Assembly: GCA_030762175.1 (NCBI GenBank)
Contig: CM060831.1
Coordinates: 79,763,001-79,827,000 of the forward strand
DNA: 64,000 nt
DNA from: Metallyticus violacea
Taxonomy: Eukaryota > Arthropoda > Insecta > Mantodea > Metallyticidae
Direction of reading: 5' to 3'
The first letter of the stretch is position 1. Each line of letters begins with the position of its first letter. The notes beneath the pieces are model-generated. The model did not search any database. It saw only the letters and a program-made list of their open reading frames with translations, and was not told where the DNA came from. The translations under genes and the position numbers were made by a program. Below are positions 57,962 to 64,000 of the stretch, one piece after another.

Positions 57962-58232
57962 CTTATTTACCGACGCTCTTTAACATCTCAGGTCATCAGC
58001 GTCCTATTCAATTCAGGGCGTGAAACGGCCGACAAATTTTGCTCAGGTGTCTCTTTTTTCAGGCTTGAGGTTCTTTTTCGTGCCGTAAATGTACGACACG
58101 GATCCCACGGCTTTACTTCCCTTCGAAGGAAGCCATACTTAAATTTTTACGTCCGAAAAAATTACTTGATCCCGGCCGGGTTTGAACCCATGATCTTGGA
58201 TTTAGAAGACAAGTAGGGTTACCACTAAGGGC
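57962..58232 (-). mobile_element. SINE family B (copy 5)
   Basis: Reverse copy: cgacgctctttaacatctca, gggcgtgaaacggcc, cggccgggtttgaacccatg (B box) and aagtagggttaccactaagg at the head, where the last ~10 bp of the head are altered. Confidence 0.9.
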
Positions 58233-58829
58233 CGACCCTACGCTAGGAGTTATGCCATTATCCAATTACCTTTAACCGAGTCAAACAGGGGGGAAACAGC
58301 GTTCAGTGTTAAAATTACGATCTGCAAGAAAATGACGCGGAACTTTATGAGACAATAATACGATTATAATTTAAAGACGGATGGTCATTAGCACCCGGAG
58401 ACAACAAGTGAGCTTATTATTGCGAATAATAAGATTAATCTTCATGTATTGCGAAACCAAAAAAACTTAAATATAAGGGAAACAAATAAAAAATAAAGAC
58501 CACGTCAATAAAAATATTTACTTTAGAGCAACATGCTAACTTTCTGACTCAATATTGTGGGTTTTTATGAAAGAAGAGATGATATTAAACCAATTGCAGT
58601 TCTTCCAGGTTCAAGTAAAACTTTTACATCGTATGTTTGAATAAGAAACCTATAAAACAGATTCTTCTTGTGATCATAAAGTCAACTCTAGGGTAGACAC
58701 AGTGTCGGTAATACAAAGCACACCTGAAGATGTCTTAAATAACGTTTAATGAGGCAAAGATGCAGTAAATGGGATCTCGGTCAATGCTTCAACCTTTTGG
58801 ATAATGTAATAAAGCAATGCGAAAGAAAA
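58233..58829. other. No recognised feature
   Basis: AT-rich spacer before the PLE remains. Confidence 0.45.
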
Positions 58830-58908
58830 CGCCTAAAATAACTATTGTTAATGTTACAGTAATCTATTTCCCTGCAACGAGACAACAGTCTAGCGATCAC
58901 AAAATATT

Positions 58909-58945
58909 TACGTCAAGCATTTTAGCGGACATCGCCAGAAGAATA
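58909..58945 (-). ncRNA. Hammerhead remnant in PLE-2 LTR-like end
   Basis: Minus strand CUGGCGAU GUCCGC then GACGU; the core CUGANGA is changed (CUGGCGA) and GAAA is lost. It aligns by position with the remnant at 61021-61065 and by motif with 23782-23844. Confidence 0.4.
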
Positions 58946-59079
58946 AAACTGAATTTGTCTGCTTGACTTCAAAGATGTGGTGTTTACAGTCAGCAACAGA
59001 ATGCAAGTGTGTAATACAAGAAGCGGAAGACGGGAGACGGGTGCAAAGATCATGTCAATATTGATCGTGGCTGGAGTGT

Positions 59080-59480
59080 TGACACGTTTGGCAAATTTTC
59101 GATTTCAATTGCTTCATTTTTATTAATGTTTTTCGGATGTTTAAATATTTCTATTGCTTGCGTATTTGGTAGGAACCTTGGTGTCTTCGTAAAACACGGT
59201 ATCATAGTTATTGAACATGATGTTCGAAATACGTGGCTTAATGCTTTGTTTCGTAGTTCCTACGTACACTTCCAAGTTGCAAGGTAGTTTATAGACACCT
59301 GGAGATAACGGACAATCCCGTGCGTCCTTGGTTATATCTGGCTAGTGGGCAGGAAAATGCACTTAACCAGGCACCTCTTTAAAACTTCGCCAGCGTTCCG
59401 AATGTATGCCAGAAAATGTTTCCCTTGAACACAAACGAATCTTATTTTATTCCCAGAAATTTTGATTTTCTGTATTAGTG
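59080..59480 (-). pseudogene. GIY-YIG endonuclease domain of PLE-2 (decayed)
   Basis: The domain would nick target DNA for PLE insertion. Fragments in several frames: AYIRNAGEVLKRCLVKC, then DCPLSPGVYKLPCNLEVYVG (the GIY…YIG motif as GVY…YVG), TTKQSIKPRIS, EDTKVPTKY, and QAIEIFKHPKNINKNE, matching the PLE order up to the REAIEI tail. Stops and frameshifts throughout. Confidence 0.8.
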
Positions 59481-59486
59481 TTGTTG

Positions 59487-59707
59487 TTATGTTTTTCAAG
59501 GATACTCCTTAATATCTCTAGTCATTAGCATCCTATTCAATTCTTTTAGGCTTGCCGTAAATGTACGACACGGGACCAACGACTATACTCCCCTTCTGAA
59601 GGAAGCCATATTTAGTATTTTAAAAAGTCATCAACCATGGTCAGTTTGAACCCGCGACCTTGGGTTTACGAGGTAAGTATGGTTTCCACTAGACCACCAG
59701 GAACGAC
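59487..59707 (-). mobile_element. SINE family B inside PLE-2 (copy 6)
   Basis: Reverse copy with an internal deletion after cattagcatcctattcaatt; keeps cttgccgtaaatgtacgaca, ctgaaggaagccatattta and head ccactagaccaccaggaac. It lies between the RT and GIY-YIG remains, so it postdates the PLE. Confidence 0.88.
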
Positions 59708-59879
59708 TTTTTGGGTATAAAGATATTCTAAATTCTTTAGATGAATAATAATTGTTGGTAAGACCTAACTCCTAGCTCTTCTTGAAGAAATCGTGGCTGA
59801 TAATTATCGTTGGCACGGTCTATTAGAGACTTGATCAGACTTCTTTGTTTTTGTAGATAGTGAATTGAATTTTCATAAC

Positions 59880-59905
59880 AAAAAAAAAAAAAAAAAAAAA
59901 AAAAA
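59880..59905. repeat. Poly-A run (A26)
   Basis: Inside the PLE-2 remains, between RT core and the SINE. Possibly the tail of another lost insertion. Confidence 0.9.
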
Positions 59906-60012
59906 CAGCGGTTAGAATGCGAGGATTTTTTATAAATCTTATGTGCAACTTTTTATCACATTGTTTAATTACCAAGGTGTTTAAAAAGTAATTTGATTGT
60001 TTATTTAGTTCC

Positions 60013-60838
60013 TCATAATAAATTGAATCTCTGGGTTAAGACTAATCTCAAAAACATATTTAGAGTTTCTTCTTGCCATGGTATTGCAAATGTACCGTAC
60101 CAATAGTAAAATTTCTTGGAAGTTGTTTCTACGGCCGTTGTTTGGAAGTCTTCCGTGTAATTAGCTGTTGCGGGCGCTAATGGGTTTTCCATTACGTCCT
60201 CATGTTGTTCCATTCCATAGAAAGTAAGTGGTAGTGAAGTAACACTCAAGAAGATTAGCAATACCTTTAATACTTGTTAGTAGCTCTTACGTCAAAACGA
60301 AAAGGGATGAACCTCCAGCTGAAACGAAGATAAATTTCACGGTTCAATAAATTCACGATCTTCCTGTAATTTTGTTGTTGTATAACAACTGTGGCATTCC
60401 CCTTGTCTGCAGGAAGAATCAACAATTTGGAATCCTTATTTAAGCATTTCAGCATTTTCCTTTCTCTTAGAAAGCTTTTTGGCCTACCAGCTTTGCAATA
60501 ATTGTGGCTTATTCTGTAGTATTATTTTTGTTGCCTCTCGTGGCAATGTGTGGATGCCAGATTTCATATCGGCGATATCTTCCATTGGAACCGAAGTCAA
60601 TGTGATGAGGAAGTTGCCCAGACAAACCATTTTCTGTTGATAACTCTCGGCTAGTGAGGTTGATGACCTTGCGTTTATTATCGATGAAAGGTGACGTAAC
60701 TTTGTGTAAACAAAGTGCTTTTTGTCTGTAAGTTGATCTAGGTAAGGTTTGTTCCTTGGAGTTACAAATAATTGTCCAACAATCACTGTCAAGTCTTCCC
60801 CCATTTAATGTATGTGGTTCCTTACTGTGGCAGTACAT
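60013..60838 (-). pseudogene. PLE-2 reverse transcriptase region (catalytic Asp pair lost)
   Basis: N-terminal part: KRKVINLTSRELSTE, then in another frame MVCLGNFLITL, VPMEDIADMKSGIHTLP. RT entry: LKCLNKDSKLLILPADKGNA, TVVIQQQNYRKIV, the PLE hallmark ADKGNATVV. RT core: FYGMEQHEDVMENPLAPATA, NYTEDFQTTAVE, KKFYYWYGTFAIPW, ETLNMFLR. PLE RTs have GSPLSPVIAN and a YVDD box; here ENPLAPATAN is present, but the YVDD region reads YWYGTF, so the aspartates are missing. About 60-70 residues between entry and core are deleted. It is non-functional. Confidence 0.85.
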
Positions 60839-60929
60839 TCTATGTGCATGGGCTGAACCTTATCTTATTAAGTTAATTGTTGCAGAGAAGCAGAAAGGCT
60901 ATGGATGATAAAACACTAGCTTTTTTTTC

Positions 60930-61560
60930 TTTTCTTTCAAAGTCCTTCGAACCAACGAGCATTAATGTTACAATAATCTATTTCTATGAGACCGTGATCT
61001 AGTGCTCACAAAATATTTATGTCGACCTAACGTTCTTCATGGAGGCGGCGGAAATCATCAGAGCCATTTGTCTACTTGACTCTTAATGTTTCTTGGCTAT
61101 CTTCAATAGAAAGTGAATATGTGACGTAAGAAGAGAAGGGTGTCGAGGTTATGTCGATACTGACTGTCGGTTAGAGTGTTGACATGTTTGGCAAGAGCTT
61201 GAATCCACATTCAATTTAGTTTCAGCACTTCTTTTATTGTATTAATCCTTAATTTTTTTTTTTTTTTTTTTTTTGCCTCCCTGTGAAGTCTGCTATAATT
61301 ATTCTTAGTAGTTACAAGGACCGTGGTGTCTTCTTAATTTAATACTGTGGTTATTAATTGTAGTAACAGCGAAAGTCCATCTTTCCATTTCTCCCAAGGA
61401 ACACTTCAACTTACGTTCGGAAATACGAGTCTTAATTCTTCATTTTGTGGTTGCAAGGGAATTTGTGGATACCTGCAGATTGGAAATAATAAAGTGGGTT
61501 CCGAGTATATGAAATGCGATGAAATGTATCCCGGCTTACAAAAGAGTATGACTGAGTTCA
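60930..61560 (-). mobile_element. Partial upstream PLE copy (GIY-YIG end + LTR-like repeat)
   Basis: Minus strand: AGIHKFPCNHK, RIKTRISERKLKCSLGEMER, NNHSIKLRRHHG (GIY-YIG, frameshifted) to about 61230. LTR-like sequence follows, parallel to 58830-59080 (ggagtgttgaca(c/t)gtttggcaa, tcacaaaatatttatgtcga). A T22 run at 61253-61275 interrupts. A CUGAUGA…GAAGAACGU hammerhead remnant is at 61021-61065. The plus-strand frame at 61347-61571 is a shadow. Confidence 0.75.
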
Positions 61561-61610
61561 GTTCCAACTAAAAACCGTTTCTGGTAAATGTTGCGTGATC
61601 AATTTTTACT

Positions 61611-61860
61611 ACCGCCACGGGTGGCCGAGGTCGTTAAGGCGCGGACTCGTGAGCGGGAAGTCTGGGATTTTTTCCAGGTTTTCCTCAGTCCTCATAAATG
61701 GTAAATGCCGGAGAGGTACCCTAAACTTACGCCTGAAACGTTTCCTTCCTTAAAAAAAATACCCTTTCCCAATTTATCATTTCATTTCACGTATCATCAG
61801 TATTCACCGCCTGTGGTGCCTCTGTAGCAAAAACGGGCGTTAAACACTATAAAAAAAAAA
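61611..61860 (+). mobile_element. SINE family A (copy 5)
   Basis: accgccacgggtggccgagg (A box) with a short deletion that removes the B box, then ttttcctcagtcctcataaa, gtatcatcagtattcaccgc, cgggcgttaaacac and an A10 tail. Confidence 0.9.
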
Positions 61861-62265
61861 TTACTGGACGATTTTTCCTTCGCGGGGACCGCTCCACGTG
61901 CAGTTGGCCGCAATTGACCCAGCTCTGCAGTTCTTGTCTCTTTCCCACGTTTGAAAGCCGGAGGGGAGGTCAGTACGCGTTTAACTCTAGGAAAGTACGG
62001 ACCTGTTCTTGTGTGTTGTGTGACAATGTATTAATTATTAATATGACTTAATTCCGGTATTCCATTCCTCAAAGAGTATTTATTTACGATTTGTACGTGT
62101 GCGCGTAAAAATGTTTCAAGAGAGATTCCCTGATATTCAATTTCAAAGTTGAAGTTTGATTCACAAATTGGTAAATAAATTTCGTGAAACGGCAAGAATT
62201 TTTGATAAAAAGCATACACAGCCACTACAGTATTCTAAGAAAAAATAGATAATGTTGGACATGCT
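61861..62265. other. No recognised feature
   Basis: A GC-richer patch at 61880-61985 and then AT-rich DNA. The 64-codon minus frame at 62031-62225 is unsupported. Confidence 0.45.
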
Positions 62266-63120
62266 CAGGAACGTTCCCCTAAATGTCTTTCTCAACAAAT
62301 GGAAATTTCACATTCCTCTGTTTGAAGGGTGCAAAGCTACTGAATTTAAAACCCTATAAATTTGTTATAGTGCAAGAACTTTAACCGGGTGACCCTGCAT
62401 CCAGGAGCAGATTTTGTGAATGGATTTTGAATAGTCTGCATTATGGAGAAATTGACCCTAATCTAGTTTTCTTTACGGATGAACCTTGGTTCCAGCTAAA
62501 TGCGTATGTTAATTCATAAAACAGCCGATACTGGAGTTCAATAAAACCTGAACTGCTTCACGAGGAATCCCTACATGCGGTGCGTCATTAGCGGCGAGAG
62601 AATAATGGACTTTTTTTTTTTTTAAGAAACAATTAATAGAATAGATTGTGTAGAGCATTTTGTAACCCTTTTTCCGTGAATTAACTGAGAGGAAACGTAG
62701 ATTCGCGATTTTCCAAAAGAACTCTACAAGAGCCCAATTCATAAAATATTTGTCACAAGCTACACATGGTCCTCTTCCGATTTAATGCCCTGTGAGTTTT
62801 ATAGGAAAATTCGTACAAGTCAAAGTCACATACATTATTTGAACTGAAAAATAACATTTGTGAAGAAATTTCTTCTCGTTCTCAAAGATAACTGCAAAGG
62901 GCAATGGTTAATTTCATCAGCCGATGTCAGAAATGTATGGGAAATAAAGGGAGACAGTTCCTACATCTTCTTTCTTAATAATGATGAATAAATGTAACTT
63001 TTAAGTGTTAGTAATAACTTACGTGACAATCATAGCTGTGGATTTTCTGACTTCCGCTCAGAGCCGTACCAGCTGGAACCGACCGACCTGCCATTACGCA
63101 TGAAACGGTTCTGCGAAGGA
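62266..63120 (+). mobile_element. Decayed Tc1/mariner relative (same family as 50.5-50.9 kb)
   Basis: Transposase fragments in order: KCLSQQMEISHSSV (HTH), LKPYKFVIVQEL, CEWILNSLHYGEIDPNLVFF, TDEPWFQLNAYVNS (first Asp in TDE), RYWSSIKPELLHEESLHAV, FFRELTERKRRFAIFQK, FELKNNICEEI, NFISRCQKCMGNKGRQFLHL. Region of the second Asp (DGA-type) and of DFYLWG is lost. A T12 run lies at 62611. The 3' part (63021-63120: taacttacgtgac, ctgacttccgctcag, gcatgaaacgg) matches the minus-strand fragment at 50.5 kb. Confidence 0.8.
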
Positions 63121-63507
63121 AAAAATCGCCCATTATATAAAAAGTTCATCAGTCCATTAGCATTAGCCGAGGAACACGCCCCCAGAAACGTTTTTCTTTG
63201 TTACAGCTCCGCAAGTGTTGCCCACTGACCACTGCTTTGGCGAATTAAAAACTTATGGTGGTACAAATGTAAAACAAATTGCTTTCACTAATTCAAACGT
63301 AGAAATTTGTCACCAACGTAATTTCTTTCTGTGAAACTGTTCCTTTGCATTTCTATATTTGTTCTTCTTCCTATACTCCTAGTTCAAATGCACACTTGAG
63401 ATCAATATGTCAATGAAACTGAAAATTAATTGCTGAGTATTACAAAAGCGCGTGTCACAAAATATACCTTTCTTAAGGCTGACTCCATTAATTAACGAGG
63501 GAACATA
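63121..63507. other. No recognised feature
   Basis: AT-rich spacer up to the mariner terminus. Confidence 0.45.
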
Positions 63508-64000
63508 CGAGGATAGATCCATAAGTTTCCGGCCTAACCATTTTATTGGTATGATAAAGACAAAAACTATTTCACTTTTCAGTGCAGGTACCCTTTATTG
63601 AAATAAATTTCTCACATCTTTGAATTAACATTTCATTCCCCCCTCCCCACCAAAATAGTCAGAAGTCTTGCCTGCAAAATGGGCATAAACATCATCCATC
63701 ATTTCTTTGTCACACTTAAAGTTTCTTGAGTTTTGAGAAGAGGAAATAATCACTGAGTGCTAGATTTGGGCTGTATGGGGGATGGTCGATCTCCTTGCAG
63801 TCACATTTCTTCACAATTTCCTTTGCAACAAGAGCTATGTGCACAGGCATGTTGTCTTAAAAGTGCACACACCACCACTCAGCTTTCCTCGCCTTTTCTC
63901 TTTGATGGAAACACCTAGTCTGTGTAGTAGGCCAGCATAGTACTGTCATGTTCCTCTGCTTGAAGTCAATGAAGAGTATTCCTTCACAGTGCCAAAAGAT
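63508..64000 (-). mobile_element. mariner family 2, copy 3 (runs off the window)
   Basis: 3' terminus cgaggatagatccataag at 63508 after TA (63506-63507). Minus-strand transposase C-terminus: FWHCEGILFIDFK, a deletion, KEKRRGKLSGGV, a damaged second-Asp region (LLRQHAC instead of LHDNAP), HPPYSPNLALSDYFLF (third As­p of SDYF kept), CEKFISIKGTCTEK, stop at 63574-63572. Close to the 13-kb copy but independently mutated. Confidence 0.9.

Larger units (their letters stand above)
58830..60840 (-). mobile_element. Penelope-like element 2 (RT + GIY-YIG remains + LTR-like end)
   Basis: Minus strand, right to left: N-terminal region (60838-60484), RT entry region (60455-60267), RT core (60261-60013), A-run, SINE-B insertion (59487-59707), GIY-YIG region (59480-59080) and LTR-like end (59080-58830). 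A second copy of the last two parts lies immediately upstream at 60930-61560, giving the partial-copy/body order typical of tandem PLE insertions. Confidence 0.85.

Noticed and set aside
61347..61571. 74-codon plus frame with cysteines
   Set aside because: Antisense shadow of the minus-strand GIY-YIG remains of the partial PLE copy.

Overview
The window reads as repeat-rich, AT-rich intergenic or intronic DNA from an animal nuclear genome, most likely a large-genome insect. The evidence is the mix of element types: mariner and Tc1 copies, Penelope-like elements, an APE-type LINE, at least three tRNA-derived SINE families, minisatellites and a splice-style first exon. There is no bacterial operon structure and no CRISPR array. 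The species cannot be fixed from sequence alone. Almost every element seen is decayed by frameshifts, stops or internal deletions. The one gene-like model I would back is a TATA-box promoter with a signal-peptide first exon at 15.94-16.19 kb. Two or three phase-compatible exon candidates lie at 28.9-30.8 kb.

0-10 kb: 5' end of a LINE on the minus strand running off the left edge, a ~140-bp degenerate tandem repeat, two SINEs, a CTTT/CTT microsatellite and a 2.5-kb minisatellite with two unit lengths. 10-21 kb: two decayed mariners (one split by a SINE with a target-site duplication), the promoter/exon, a 60-bp satellite with a palindromic core, an internally deleted Tc1/mariner with intact terminal repeats, and a SINE. 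21-26 kb: a Penelope-like element (PLE) fragment whose LTR-like repeat carries a hammerhead-type ribozyme. It is interrupted by a 0.9-kb insert with a zinc-finger-like frame and a 5S-rRNA-like segment, and is accompanied by an inverted LTR-like repeat. 26-33 kb: quiet AT-rich DNA with exon candidates, a 237-bp palindrome containing two head-to-head hammerhead motifs, a Tc1 remnant and a SINE.

33.1-46.5 kb: three consecutive ~4.1-4.7-kb units. Each is bounded by inverted arms that carry an exon-like block (conserved ATG and splice donor, weakly THAP-like), and each holds tRNA-like A-box/B-box modules. Units 1 and 3 share a ~963-bp stretch with one visible difference and abrupt edges, as in gene conversion. 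This is the most unusual structure in the window.

46.5-64 kb: mariner and Tc1 fragments, a 1.39-kb TA-flanked element with long inverted ends and a nested palindrome, four SINE-B copies (one inside a PLE), a second PLE with reverse transcriptase and GIY-YIG remains arranged as partial copy - body - LTR-like end, a SINE-A, and another copy of the 13-kb mariner family leaving the right edge.
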